A stretch of 64,000 nt of DNA from Planctomycetota bacterium (GCA_016712275.1 JADJRI010000005.1:124001-188000); one strand, 5' to 3'. Counted from the stretch's first letter, positions 1 to 9,546 are shown. Numbers and translations: made by a program. The notes: generated from the letters alone by a model not told the origin.

Positions 1-20
1 TCGCATTCCTCACAGCTGTT

Positions 21-38
21 TGAACGAAAAAACGTTCA
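21..38. promoter_or_regulatory. palindrome, candidate TetR-type operator
   Basis: TGAACG and CGTTCA form perfect 6-base arms around six A residues. The site lies about 170 bases upstream of the desaturase that opens the lipid operon. TetR-family regulators of fatty acid genes often bind palindromes of this size, so it may control the operon or a gene beyond the left edge. This is inference only. Confidence 0.35.
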
Positions 39-210
39 TTTTCCTTGTATTTGTCCTCTTGGCGCGCTAAATTCTGACCAGTTGTCATTTGCCTGAATCG
101 AAATCAATCCGTTCGGCGAATCACAATTGCACGAAAGACTGGCGCACAGAGGTCACGGACCGCATCGGCCACCCGGATATTCGGGAGGCCACTTTTGACA
201 GGATTAACCC

Positions 211-1176
211 GTGCCTTCAATCGCCCGCCCGTTTCGTCGCATCATTGAATTGTTGGATTCACATCGGTTTCAGCAAAACCCGGCTGATCCGAATTGGACC
301 CGGAGCGACCCTGTTCGATGGATTCCATACATTATTCTGCATGCCGGTTGCCTCGGCCTCATCTGGGTGGGGTTCAGCTGGACGGCGCTTCTCGTGGCAG
401 CCTTCCTCTATGTCGTGCGCATGTTTGCGATTACCGGTTTCTATCACCGCTTTTTTTCGCATCGAACATTCAGAACTTCGCGATTCGGCCAGTTTATTTT
501 TGCCGTCTGGGGAAACACGGCCGCACAGCGCGGGCCGCTCTGGTGGGCCGCACAACATCGCAAACACCACTCCCATTCCGACGAACCGGAGGATGCCCAC
601 TCCCCGCTTCAACATGGACTATATTGGAGCCACTTCGGCTGGCTGACCGCCCGCTCGAACATGCCGACCGACCTTCACCTTGTTCCCGATCTTGCAAAGT
701 ACCCGGAACTGGTCTTCCTCGATCGATTCGATTGGATCGTGCCGATTCTTCTCGGCGGCTTCCTCTATGGCCTGGGCGAACTTCTGGCACTCACGGCGCC
801 GGGCCTGGCCACCAACGGCTGGCAAATGCTGGTCTACGGCTTTTTTGTCTCAACCGTCGTTCTCTTTCACGCGACCTGTCTCGTCAATTCGCTGGCCCAC
901 ACGATGGGCACCCGCCGATTCGAAACCAAGGACGACAGCCGCAACAACCTGTTCATCGCCATCGTGACGATGGGCGAGGGCTGGCACAACAACCACCATC
1001 GCTATCCCGCATCGGCCCGCCAGGGCTTTTATTGGTGGGAGATCGATGTCACGTATTATCTTCTGAAAGCCATGCAACGAGTCGGACTCGTCTGGGACAT
1101 CAAGCCGGTGCCGCTGAAGGTGCTGGAGGATGCAAAGGAGCGGCATCGCGACAAGGCCGTCGCACGCGCCGCATAG
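211..1176 (+). CDS. membrane acyl-CoA/fatty acid desaturase (delta-9 type)
   Basis: Membrane di-iron desaturase that would introduce a cis double bond into a saturated acyl chain. The three histidine boxes are visible: HRFFSH at residues 79-84, HRKHH at 116-120 and HNNHH at 259-263. Hydrophobic segments lie at about 38-75 and 175-225. The length of 321 residues suits the bacterial stearoyl-CoA desaturase-like family. The GTG start is supported by AGGA at 200-203, 7 bases upstream. It is the first gene of a seven-gene lipid operon, followed after 7 bases by the FAD protein, and probably supplies the unsaturated acyl chains that the downstream methyltransferases modify. The substrate (acyl-CoA, acyl-ACP or phospholipid) cannot be read from the sequence. 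Confidence 0.9.
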   Translation: MPSIARPFRRIIELLDSHRFQQNPADPNWTRSDPVRWIPYIILHAGCLGLIWVGFSWTALLVAAFLYVVRMFAITGFYHRFFSHRTFRTSRFGQFIFAVWGNTAAQRGPLWWAAQHRKHHSHSDEPEDAHSPLQHGLYWSHFGWLTARSNMPTDLHLVPDLAKYPELVFLDRFDWIVPILLGGFLYGLGELLALTAPGLATNGWQMLVYGFFVSTVVLFHATCLVNSLAHTMGTRRFETKDDSRNNLFIAIVTMGEGWHNNHHRYPASARQGFYWWEIDVTYYLLKAMQRVGLVWDIKPVPLKVLEDAKERHRDKAVARAA

Positions 1177-1183
1177 GGCGCTC

Positions 1184-2428
1184 ATGAAAATAGCCATCGT
1201 CGGTTCCGGCATATCGGGACTCGTTACAGCCTGGCTTCTACAGGGCGAACACGAGATCACGGTGTTCGAAGCCGACGATCGCATTGGCGGTCACACCCAC
1301 ACCATCCCGGTTGTCGAAGGTGACCGAAAACACCAGGTCGATACGGGCTTTATTGTCTTTAACGAAGCCGCTTATCCCAATTTCTGCAAGTTGCTGAGGC
1401 GTCTGGGTGTCGAAAGCCAGCCAAGCGACATGAGCTTCGGTGTCTCCTGCGAGCGCACCGGCCTTGAATACGCAGGTACCAATCTCAACACGCTGTTCGC
1501 ACAGCGGCGCAATCTCCTTCGTCCATCGTTTCATCGCATGCTCCGGGATGTTGTGCGGTTCAACAAAACCGCGCTGGCCCACGCCCGCAACGGACACGCC
1601 GACAATACGCTCTCCGAATATCTCGCGTCCGAGAGCTACTCCCGCGAATTCATCGAAAACTACATCCTACCCATGGGCGCCGCAGTCTGGTCCACCGAAC
1701 CGGTCGAGTTCGGCCGGGTGCCGCTGAAATTCTTCGTGGAGTTTTTCGAGAACCACGGCATGCTGGCCGGTTTCGACCGGCCGACATGGCGCGTCATTCG
1801 CGGCGGCTCCTATCGCTACACCGAAAAACTCATCGCCGGCTTTCGCGACCGTATCTATACAGGCACGCCGGTTCTTTCGATTCGAAGGCATGCGGACTAT
1901 GTGAATGTCCAAACACACGAGGGCGTCGCGCGGTTCGATCAGGTTGTCATCGCAGCCCACAGCGATCAGGCCCTGCGCATGCTGGCAGATGCAACCTCGA
2001 AAGAGCGAGAAATACTCGGCACCATTCGCTTTCAGAAAAACGATACGGTGCTGCACACCGACACACGCGTTATGCCCAGGCTCCGGCGAGCCTGGGCAAG
2101 CTGGAACTATCGCATCCACAAGCGCGGTGAAGCCGTCCACGTGTCGTATCACATGAACCGCCTGCAATCGCTGAAAGCATGCTGTGACTACTTCGTGACA
2201 CTCAATGACAAGGAAAACATCGATCCCATTCGTGCAATCAAGCGTCTGCAGTATCACCATCCTCAATTCGACATGGCCGCCGCCGATGCACAAAAACGCC
2301 ACCACGAGATCAGCGGACGGAATCGCACCCACTACTGTGGCGCTTATTGGGGCCACGGCTTTCACGAAGACGGCGTGAACAGCGGCCTCGCCGTGGCCAA
2401 GTGCTTTGGCCGGGAGTTGGTGGCATGA
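1184..2428 (+). CDS. FAD/NAD(P)-binding amine-oxidase-like protein of the Cfa cluster
   Basis: Flavoprotein of the NAD(P)-binding/amine oxidase family, 414 residues. An N-terminal Rossmann FAD motif GSGISG spans residues 7-12, an acidic residue follows at the end of the second strand (E29), and RIGGH lies at 33-37. The ATG at 1184 is chosen because it places the dinucleotide fold at the very N-terminus; the longer reading overlaps the desaturase. Its TGA stop overlaps the ATG of the DUF1365 gene. Homologues are regularly found beside cfa and DUF1365 genes in proteobacteria, where they are thought to act on unsaturated fatty acids, but the reaction is not established from this sequence. Confidence 0.88.
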   Translation: MKIAIVGSGISGLVTAWLLQGEHEITVFEADDRIGGHTHTIPVVEGDRKHQVDTGFIVFNEAAYPNFCKLLRRLGVESQPSDMSFGVSCERTGLEYAGTNLNTLFAQRRNLLRPSFHRMLRDVVRFNKTALAHARNGHADNTLSEYLASESYSREFIENYILPMGAAVWSTEPVEFGRVPLKFFVEFFENHGMLAGFDRPTWRVIRGGSYRYTEKLIAGFRDRIYTGTPVLSIRRHADYVNVQTHEGVARFDQVVIAAHSDQALRMLADATSKEREILGTIRFQKNDTVLHTDTRVMPRLRRAWASWNYRIHKRGEAVHVSYHMNRLQSLKACCDYFVTLNDKENIDPIRAIKRLQYHHPQFDMAAADAQKRHHEISGRNRTHYCGAYWGHGFHEDGVNSGLAVAKCFGRELVA

Positions 2429-3211
2429 AGAGTTGCATCTACGAGGGAGTGGTTCGACATCGTCGCGCATCACCGATCGACCACGCCTTTCGCTATCGCT
2501 TGTTCATGATGTATCTCGATCTTGCGGAATTACCGGCGCTGTTCAGCGGCCGTTGGTTCTGGTCGAACGAGGGTCGAAAATTGGCGAGGTTCCGTCGAGC
2601 GGATCACCTGAAAGAATTGAGCAAGTGCGGAGCGTCGCCACTTGACGAAGCTGTGCGCATTCTGGTCGAGCGCAGAATTGGTCGTCGGCCGACAGGTCCG
2701 ATTCGCCTGCTCACACACCTCGAATATTTCCGCTATCGCATCAACCCCGTCAGCTTTTACTACTGCTATGACAAGCGTGACCAGCGCGTCGAAGCCATTA
2801 TTGCGGAGATCAACAATACGCCATGGGGCGAGCAGCATTGCTACGTGCTTGATGCAACGAAATGCGCGCCCAACGAGTCGATGCGATTTCTATTCGCAAA
2901 AGCGTTTCACATTTCTCCGTTCATGGATATGGAATTGACTACGACTGGCGATTTACAAATCCCGGCGATCAACTCGTCGTGTCCATGGCCAACTACGAGC
3001 AAGGCAATTGCATTTTCGATGTCTCCATGGTCATGCAGCGGGCGGGGTTTCCACGCGTTCACTCGCATCGGCGCTGGCCCGACATCCGTTCATGACATTG
3101 AAAGTTGCCGGCACAATTTACTATCAGGCGCTTCGACTGTGGCTCAAGCGCTGCCCCTTCTTCCCTCATCCCGCACTGCGAAAAGCAACCGGAGGAAATA
3201 GCGCGTGTTAG
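2425..3211 (+). CDS. DUF1365 family protein, reading frame broken twice
   Basis: DUF1365 protein of unknown function, a standard partner of the FAD protein and Cfa. The frame from 2425 covers the N-terminal two thirds. Homology then moves to a second frame near 2930 (IDYDWRFTNPGDQ), and to a third near 3042, which carries the typical C-terminal RHPFMTLKV and HPHPALRK motifs. Both breaks sit in G/A-rich runs, and restoring one base at each would give an uninterrupted protein of about 261 residues. The start overlaps the previous stop (ATGA). The restored frame ends at TAG 3209-3211, inside the start of the next gene. Assembly error or recent pseudogene are both possible; error is favoured because all three parts are conserved. 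Confidence 0.8.
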
Positions 3212-4501
3212 ATGAATCCCTTGTACACAACGGCGTCATCAAATTGACGCGGCCAATCGACTCACTGGGAGAACGCTTGCTGCGGAAAATCGTTCTTGCG
3301 GCTCTGTCGCGCGTCAAGCAGGGTCGTTTGCACGTCCAATGGTCCGGCGGATCGGCGGCGTACGGCTGCCGCGATTCATGTTGCGACTTTGATGTGACAC
3401 TCTACATACGCGACTCACGCGCATGGCGCGCCATTGCACTAGGCGGCACCGTGGGCGCGGGCGAGTCCTACACCAAAGGCTGGTGGAACACATCCGATCT
3501 CCCGGCGCTCGTCAGACTGCTGCTGGTGAACGAAGACAGCATGAACACCATGGACTTTGGCTGGGGCCGCGTCTTTTCCCCGCTGAATAAACTGTTTCAT
3601 CTGATGCGGCGCAATTCCCGCACCGGAAGCCGTCGAAATATCGCCGCCCACTACGATCTCGGTAACGACTTTTATCGCCTTTGGCTGGATGACACGATGT
3701 GTTATTCGAGCGGGATCTTTGAGCATGCCGAAGCCACACTGGGCGATGCCTCGACCGCCAAGATGGACCGCATCTGCCGAAAGCTGAATCTGGCCAGGGG
3801 TGACCGCCTCGTCGAAATCGGCACCGGCTGGGGCGGATTCGCGATTCACGCCGCCACCCAATATGGCTGCCGCGTTACAACCACAACCATTTCCAGACAG
3901 CAGTTTGAATTCGTCAGGGACCGCGTTCGCGCCGCCGGGCTTGAGAGCCTAATCACGGTTCTGAACGAGGACTATCGCGATCTGCACGGCACATTTGAGA
4001 AACTCACTTCCATCGAAATGATCGAGGCGATTGGGTGGCGGCAATTCGATGTCTTTTTCCGAAAGTGTGCAAGCCTTATGACGCCGAACGGCCGGGCCTG
4101 CATTCAGGCGATCACCATCGCCGATCGATACTATGAGGCGGCCAAGCGACGTCGATTTTATCAAGCGTCACATATTTCCCGGGTGCTGCATTCCTTCAAT
4201 CGCCGCGATGACTGCCGCCATCGCCCGCGCTTCCGATCTGACGCCCGTCCATCTCGAACAGTTCGGGGGCCATTACGAACGGACACTTCGAATGTGGCGC
4301 GAAAGCCTGTTTGGTCGAATTGAAGAAGTTCGGGCGCTTGGCCTCGACGATGATTTCATACGCATGTGGGAGTTCTACCTCGCCTATTGCGAGGGCGCCT
4401 TTGCCGAGCGCCGAACGGATGTCGTTCAGTTGACACTCAATAAACCCCAATGCGTCGACAGGGCGATTTTGCCGCAGCGCAGCGGCCTTACGACTGGATA
4501 A
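3205..4501 (+). CDS. cfa: cyclopropane-fatty-acyl-phospholipid synthase family methyltransferase, one frameshift
   Basis: SAM-dependent methyltransferase acting on unsaturated acyl chains of phospholipids (cyclopropanation or methylation). GTG start with GGAGG at 3191-3195. The Cfa signature HYDLGNDFY is at residues 149-157 and SAM motif I EIGTGWGG at 204-211. The first frame ends at 4323 with non-homologous sequence, while the conserved continuation DFIKRHIFPG and the C-terminal half (GGHYERTLRMWRE) lie in another frame, so a one-base slip near 4145 is inferred. The full protein would be about 432 residues, slightly longer than typical Cfa. It lies between DUF1365 and DUF2878, as in related clusters. 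The product may be cyclopropane, methylated or furan precursor chains. Confidence 0.85.
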
Positions 4502-4505
4502 AGCC

Positions 4506-5075
4506 ATGCCTGCCGGAATTCTGATCAACTTCGCGTTGTTCCAAGCAACTTGGCTCGCTTCGGTTCTCGGAGCGGCGAACGGAAGCCCCCTGCTCGGTCC
4601 CATCGTCGCCGCATTTGCGCTTTCAATTCACGTCGCGATGTCCAGTCATAGGTTTCCGGAAGCAAGGCTGATCCTGTCTTGCGCCCTCCTCGGATTCTCA
4701 TGTGACACGACTCTGGCATTCTTAGGTCTTGTGCGATTCGAATCCCATTGGCCGACATCTTGGCCCTGTCCGCTGTGGATGCTCGCGCCCTGGGTCGGCT
4801 TTAGCCTCACATTCAATGGTTGCTTTTCCTGGCTCAAGGGCCGCCCCGGACTCGCAGCGGCATTCGGAGCGCTGGGTGGACCTGCGGCATATTGGGCTGC
4901 CGCGCGGATGGGCGCGATCCATGCGCACGATACTCCCATCGTTACTTATGTCGCCGTCGCGTTCGAATATGCGCTGCTTGTTCCTCTCATGATGCGTTTG
5001 GCAAGTCTTTGCGTCACCCGGCGTCACGCTGGCGATGCATGTTCGCGGACTGCCGCTCCGAAAGGAGCCGCCTGA
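4506..5075 (+). CDS. DUF2878 integral membrane protein
   Basis: Membrane protein of 189 residues matching the DUF2878 pattern: hydrophobic segments at about 5-45, 55-80, 95-120 and 140-165, with PLWMLAPWVGF and the FGALGGPAAYW stretch in the second half. The function is unknown. DUF2878 is repeatedly found inside FAD/DUF1365/Cfa/DUF1295 gene sets, so a role in the same lipid modification or its insertion into the membrane is inferred. It starts 4 bases after the cfa stop and its own TGA is followed after one base by the next ATG, consistent with translational coupling. Confidence 0.78.
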   Translation: MPAGILINFALFQATWLASVLGAANGSPLLGPIVAAFALSIHVAMSSHRFPEARLILSCALLGFSCDTTLAFLGLVRFESHWPTSWPCPLWMLAPWVGFSLTFNGCFSWLKGRPGLAAAFGALGGPAAYWAAARMGAIHAHDTPIVTYVAVAFEYALLVPLMMRLASLCVTRRHAGDACSRTAAPKGAA

Positions 5076-5076
5076 T

Positions 5077-5868
5077 ATGTCATGGCCATGGCTGCTCATC
5101 ACCGGCGCTCTCTTAACCAGTCTCACCATGTTTGTCATGTGGCGGATCCAGCAACGAACGCGTAATGCCGGGACTGTCGATGTCGCCTGGTCGGCCGGCA
5201 TTGGCATCCTGGTCCTGTACTTCGCCATATTCTCCTCGAACGGATTCCTTGCTCGGCGCGCCATGGTGGCCGCCATGACCGGCTCTTGGTCCATTCGCCT
5301 TGCCCTTCACCTTTGGAAGCGCATTGGTCGTGAACCCGAAGACGGCCGATATGAGAAAATTCGCACCGAAAAAGGAATTGAGGCCTCTCGCTGGTTCTTC
5401 TGGTTTTATCAGTTTCAGGCCGCGCTGGTCGTGCTCTTCGCAATCCCGCCGCTCATTGCCATGCGAGTGCCGTTTGAGTCTCTAAACGCATTTGATGCCG
5501 TGGCGCTCGCCATCTGGCTCATTTCCGTGATCGGTGAAGCCATCGCCGATCGCCAACTTGCCGCGTTTCGCGCAAATCCCGACCACCGTGGAAAAACCTG
5601 CCGCGAAGGACTGTGGCGTTACTCGCGTCATCCCAACTATTTTTTCGAATGGCTGCATTGGTTTGTCTACGTGGCCATCGCCATTGCAGCCCCGTTGGGC
5701 TGGCTGACGTTGGCCGGCCCCCTGCTCATGTTGTTTTTCCTTTTCCAGATGACGGGCATCCCGCCGACCGAGGCCCGCGCGCTGGTCAGTCGCGGCGATG
5801 ATTATCGCGACTATCAGAAAACGACCAGCGTCTTTTTCCCCTGGTTTCCCAAGGAGGCAAGCAAATGA
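5077..5868 (+). CDS. DUF1295 membrane protein (steroid 5-alpha-reductase-like)
   Basis: Polytopic membrane protein of 263 residues in the DUF1295 family, distantly related to steroid 5-alpha-reductases and isoprenylcysteine methyltransferases. The C-terminal signature GLWRYSRHPNYFFEW is clear, with YRDYQKTTSVFFPWFP near the end. The ATG at 5077 is chosen over an upstream in-frame start because AAAGGAG sits at 5061-5067 and it directly follows the DUF2878 stop. The stop overlaps the next gene (ATGA). A reductase acting on an unsaturated or methylated acyl intermediate is a reasonable inference, with NADPH as the family's usual cofactor. Confidence 0.85.
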   Translation: MSWPWLLITGALLTSLTMFVMWRIQQRTRNAGTVDVAWSAGIGILVLYFAIFSSNGFLARRAMVAAMTGSWSIRLALHLWKRIGREPEDGRYEKIRTEKGIEASRWFFWFYQFQAALVVLFAIPPLIAMRVPFESLNAFDAVALAIWLISVIGEAIADRQLAAFRANPDHRGKTCREGLWRYSRHPNYFFEWLHWFVYVAIAIAAPLGWLTLAGPLLMLFFLFQMTGIPPTEARALVSRGDDYRDYQKTTSVFFPWFPKEASK

Positions 5869-6977
5869 TCGCAAGCCCGAGCACTCTAAGCCACATGCAG
5901 TCCCGACCGATTGAAACCAGACCCGCCGCCGGCGACAAAGGGATGGCGTCGGTTCTATTGGAGGCCGTCGAACGCGGATGGCTGCCCGATATTCTTGTTC
6001 GGATCGGAATACGATCGCTGTTGCGCCAAGGCTTGAAGGACCGCGACAAAGGCGGCGTCGACGCCCAACTGGAACGCTTCACCGAATTGATGCAGGCGCT
6101 CCGCGCCGGTCCCATAGCCGTCGAAACCAATGCCGCCAACGAACAGCATTACGAACTCCCGCCCGAGTTTTTTACGCTCTGTCTCGGTCGCCATCGCAAA
6201 TACAGCGGCTGCTACTGGCCCGCCGGAATCTCAACACTCGATGATGCCGAGGAAGCCTCGCTCCGGGTCACCTGTGAACACGCCGGCCTTCAGAACCGCC
6301 AGCGCATCCTCGAACTCGGTTGTGGCTGGGGCTCCCTGTCGCTCTGGATGGCCGAGCAGTATCCCGACTCGATGATAACCGCCGTTTCGAATTCCGCTCT
6401 GCAACGAGTTCATATCGAATCGCAGTGTCGAGAGCGCGGCATCGCTAATGTGGAAGTTGTTACGGCCGACATCAATGTCTTCGAACCTGCTGACCGATTC
6501 GATCGGGTTGTTTCGGTTGAGATGTTTGAGCACGTGCGCAATCACGAATTGCTCATTTCGCGAATCGCGCGGTGGCTGAACCCCGGCGGAAAACTATTTG
6601 TCCACATCTTCGCCCACCGGCGCACGGCCTATTTATTTGAAGACCGCGGTGCTTCTGACTGGATGTCGCGCCACTTCTTCAGCGGCGGCATCATGCCGTC
6701 GGACGACTTGTTGTTGCATTGTCAACGCGATTTGCAGATTGAAGACCGGTGGCGACAGGACGGCACACACTACGCCCGCACGGCGGAGGCATGGCTGGCC
6801 AATACGGACCGCCACCATGCAGCCATCAGGGAGATATTCTCAACAACATACGGCCCGCAACATGCCGATCGATGGCTTCGCCGGTGGCGGATTTTTTTCA
6901 TGGCCTGTGCGGAACTCTTCAAGTACCGCGACGGCGGTGAATGGTGGGTTTCCCACTATCGATTCATCAGGCGGTAA
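5865..6977 (+). CDS. second Cfa-like SAM-dependent methyltransferase
   Basis: Methyltransferase of 370 residues in the cyclopropane synthase/coclaurine N-methyltransferase-like branch. NEQHYELPPEFF lies at 92-103, SAM motif I ELGCGWG at 150-156, and SVEMFEHVRNHE marks the post-binding region. It lacks the long N-terminal domain of the first Cfa in this operon, so the two probably methylate different intermediates. The start overlaps the DUF1295 stop (ATGA). It is the last gene of the operon and its 3' end overlaps the convergent rhodanese gene by 11 bases. Confidence 0.87.
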   Translation: MIASPSTLSHMQSRPIETRPAAGDKGMASVLLEAVERGWLPDILVRIGIRSLLRQGLKDRDKGGVDAQLERFTELMQALRAGPIAVETNAANEQHYELPPEFFTLCLGRHRKYSGCYWPAGISTLDDAEEASLRVTCEHAGLQNRQRILELGCGWGSLSLWMAEQYPDSMITAVSNSALQRVHIESQCRERGIANVEVVTADINVFEPADRFDRVVSVEMFEHVRNHELLISRIARWLNPGGKLFVHIFAHRRTAYLFEDRGASDWMSRHFFSGGIMPSDDLLLHCQRDLQIEDRWRQDGTHYARTAEAWLANTDRHHAAIREIFSTTYGPQHADRWLRRWRIFFMACAELFKYRDGGEWWVSHYRFIRR

Positions 6978-7326
6978 GTGTCAATATCGCGGCACATTCG
7001 AATCGACCGTGCGACCACGCATCGATCCCGCCGGCCATGCTGTGAACCCGGCCGATTCCCGCTTCCCGCAGGAACACCGCCGCCTGAACGCTGCGATGGC
7101 CGTGATGGCAAAACGTGATGATCGCGCGGCCCTCCGCCAGCGCCGCAATTTCGCCGATGCTCGACTTTAAATTGGGCAACGGAAACAAATGGGCCGCCTC
7201 GATGCCGCAGATTTCCAACTCCTCCGGCTGGCGAACATCGATCAAAACCAGCGCTTCGCCGGCATCGATCCGCGCCTTTACATCCTGTGCCGTTACTTCC
7301 CAATTGGGATCCATGTGTCGCATCAT
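6967..7326 (-). CDS. rhodanese-like sulfurtransferase
   Basis: Single-domain rhodanese of about 119 residues. The conserved LIDVRQPEELEICGI is followed by the active-site loop CHHGHRS, where the Cys would carry the persulfide, and by GGIDAWS near the end. The family transfers sulfane sulfur to thiol acceptors or handles redox-stress sulfur chemistry. Starts at 7326, 7323 and 7314 are all possible; no strong ribosome binding site separates them. The gene is convergent with the lipid operon. The C-terminal tail after GGIDAW is slightly extended. Confidence 0.85.
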   Translation of the reverse strand: MMRHMDPNWEVTAQDVKARIDAGEALVLIDVRQPEELEICGIEAAHLFPLPNLKSSIGEIAALAEGRAIITFCHHGHRSVQAAVFLREAGIGRVHSMAGGIDAWSHGRFECAAILTLTA

Positions 7327-7578
7327 GGTGAAGAGAATACACGATCGCCGGCAACTGTCACACGCCCCGGCGGCGCGCAAAACGCCTTGTTGATCCCGCG
7401 AAACATGGAACCATGGCAAAGTTGCGTTTAAGCAACGGCCGGTGGGTCGTTCCGAAAAAAACCTCTACCCCTGTGGATTTTTCCATAGGTTTTCGGCAAT
7501 GCCCGATGGCACGCCTCTTGCTCGTAGTTCGGCATGCCCGACCGAATCCGAGGCCGGCAAAACGAGAGGGGAATGGAG

Positions 7579-8004
7579 ATGCGGCGAATCACACGAAACC
7601 GAAACATGCGACGCGGCACGACGGCTGTTGAACTTGCAATGGTTGCACCGGTCTTGTTGCTGATGATGCTGGGCGCCATCGAAGGCGGATATGGCTTCAT
7701 GGTCAAGCAGACCGTCTCGCTTGCCGCGAATCGTGCGGCCCGACAGGCCACGCTGCCCGGCTCGACCTCCGAAGACGTAAACAACATGGTCGACGAAGTC
7801 ATGTCCCATGCGGGCCTCACCGGCTATGAAGTCAACACCAATATCGACGAGCTGGACGCCAACGACAAACAAGTGACCGTGGAAGTGTCGATTCCGCTTC
7901 ACCGCGCTTTGTTCACCGGCAGCCTGATTGGCGGCGAGAGTTACACAATTTCTTCCAAGAAAGTGTCGAACCGCGAAATGGACCCCAATCTGCCGCCGGA
8001 CTAA
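7579..8004 (+). CDS. TadE-like pseudopilin
   Basis: Small secreted or membrane-anchored protein of 141 residues with a TadE signature: a basic N-terminus, then RRGTTAVELAMVAPVLLLMM, in which the E within the hydrophobic helix is characteristic, and an ordinary globular tail. TadE-like proteins are minor pseudopilins of Flp/Tad pili, cleaved by a prepilin peptidase before the hydrophobic segment. The ATG at 7579 is preferred because GAGAGGGG (7564-7571) is 7 bases upstream; ATG 7573 is possible. No other tad genes are nearby. A strong terminator follows. Confidence 0.75.
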   Translation: MRRITRNRNMRRGTTAVELAMVAPVLLLMMLGAIEGGYGFMVKQTVSLAANRAARQATLPGSTSEDVNNMVDEVMSHAGLTGYEVNTNIDELDANDKQVTVEVSIPLHRALFTGSLIGGESYTISSKKVSNREMDPNLPPD

Positions 8005-8062
8005 AATAGCCCAATTCCCCCGCCACGCCCCTCTGCAGCACGGGCAACATTCAAATACAAGC

Positions 8063-8105
8063 GAAGAAGCCGATGGATTTGTCGTCCATCGGCTTCTTCT
8101 GTTTT
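8063..8105 (+). terminator. rho-independent terminator
   Basis: Perfect 15-base stem (8063-8077 with 8085-8099) around a 7-base loop, followed by TGTTTT. It lies 58 bases after the TadE-like gene and 59 bases from the end of the convergent OmpA gene, so it ends the first and may also act on the second. Confidence 0.85.
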
Positions 8106-8163
8106 ACTGAATTCGACTAACTTTCGTCCGCCATGATCGCGGTCAGACACAATCAGTGCAAAA

Positions 8164-9039
8164 TCATGGCTCGTAGGTGCCGGCGTTGGCGCCGGTCATC
8201 GGGGACGCTGAGCCCGTCGTATCCGACGGAATCGTCTCGTTCGAGCTCACCAGGAAAATCTCGACGCGGCGGTTTGCTTCGCTGCCGCCTCGCGCCGGAT
8301 TCGGAACGCGCGGCCGGAACTCGCCATAGCCCATCACGCCGAGGCGCGTTGGGGTAACGCCATTCTGTCCCAGCACGTTCATCACCGAGATCGACCGGTG
8401 AACCGACAGGTGCCAGTTCGTCGGGTGTTCCCGGAGCGTGGCCGGGTTGACGATTCGCAGATTGTCCGTGTGGCCGACGACGACAACTTCGAAATTGCTC
8501 GCGGCCGGCGAATTTACGATTTGCGCAAATGATCGCAGCGAGTCAACGACATTGGCCCGCACGCGGTCGCTGCCCTTGTCGAATGTGAGGTCGCTCTTCC
8601 AGCGAACGGCTCCGCGCTGCGGGTCATACTCGACCGCATCGGGATACTTCGCCGCGAATTCCTGCAACGCCCGATCGAGTTCGGGCGGCAGCTTCACCTC
8701 GACCACCTTGATCTCGCCGAGGCCCTGGCCGCCGAGACGATCCAGATCGGCCTGCAGCTTCGAGACATATTCTTCGAGACGATCGCGCTCCGACTTGTAG
8801 TTGTCGGCCAGTTCGCTCTTGGCGTTCAACTGGTTGCGAAGGCTTTCGCGCTCCGTTTCCAGCGCCATCACACGATTGCGCTCGTCCTGCAAATCGCGCT
8901 CGAGCGTTTCGCATCGCTCGACGGCCTTGCGCCGCGCGAATTTCTCGCGAAGATATTCATCCTGCGAAACGCAGCCCGTTGTTAAAAACCACGTTACCCC
9001 CAGCCCCGCAACCAGCGTCATCATCCTGACGGTGCTCAT
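8164..9039 (-). CDS. OmpA-family peptidoglycan-associated lipoprotein
   Basis: Lipoprotein of 291 residues. A signal peptide ends in the lipobox LTTGC (Cys 23). Residues about 30-105 are strongly charged and predicted as coiled coil, and residues about 145-265 form an OmpA C-terminal domain with VVGHTDNL, LSVHRSISV and the EANRRVEIF stretch expected for peptidoglycan binding. It probably links the outer membrane to the cell wall. The gene is monocistronic and faces the TadE gene. The Ser/Thr/Gly-rich C-terminal tail is not part of the domain. Confidence 0.88.
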   Translation of the reverse strand: MSTVRMMTLVAGLGVTWFLTTGCVSQDEYLREKFARRKAVERCETLERDLQDERNRVMALETERESLRNQLNAKSELADNYKSERDRLEEYVSKLQADLDRLGGQGLGEIKVVEVKLPPELDRALQEFAAKYPDAVEYDPQRGAVRWKSDLTFDKGSDRVRANVVDSLRSFAQIVNSPAASNFEVVVVGHTDNLRIVNPATLREHPTNWHLSVHRSISVMNVLGQNGVTPTRLGVMGYGEFRPRVPNPARGGSEANRRVEIFLVSSNETIPSDTTGSASPMTGANAGTYEP

Positions 9040-9546
9040 CCTCAGCCTCCAGCATCCTTCAAAAGTTAAGACTCCATTACGCGCCCCGCGCGCTTACAAC
9101 GCAGCATTATGCGGAACGAAGCACGCCATATCAACCTTTGATCGCATCAATCTTGTGCTTCGCTTCGAAATCGGATGCGCCCCGATAGTGAAGACGAGCG
9201 AAGTGGGCTGTGAGTTCTGTGTTTAGAAAAAGAAATTCACAAGGCGGTTGATTGATGTGTGAGTGAGCCAATGGCGGCGTGGACAAGGGTTTGGAGGAGT
9301 TCATTCGGCGAACTGGCCATTGGGTGGCTGGGTGTTTTGAGGTAGCGCGATTTCAACGGCTACTCAAGACGTAGCTGGGATGACGGCGTCAGGGCGTCGA
9401 AGTTCCGTCGGAAATTCCTGGGTTTGCATTGATTGTGCCAGCGAATGCATCGCCGATTGCCCGGAAGCGGTGTGGGGCTCGGTTTTTGAAGGCTGCCTTA
9501 AAGGCGCAGGGGTACTTGCGGGGCTGGGAAACACGGATTCCTATTA
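9040..9546. other. intergenic stretch without a recognised gene
   Basis: About 500 bases between the OmpA gene, whose promoter should lie near 9040-9150, and the end of the hydrolase gene. Short open frames here lack recognisable composition or ribosome binding sites. No repeat or terminator was seen. Confidence 0.5.
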
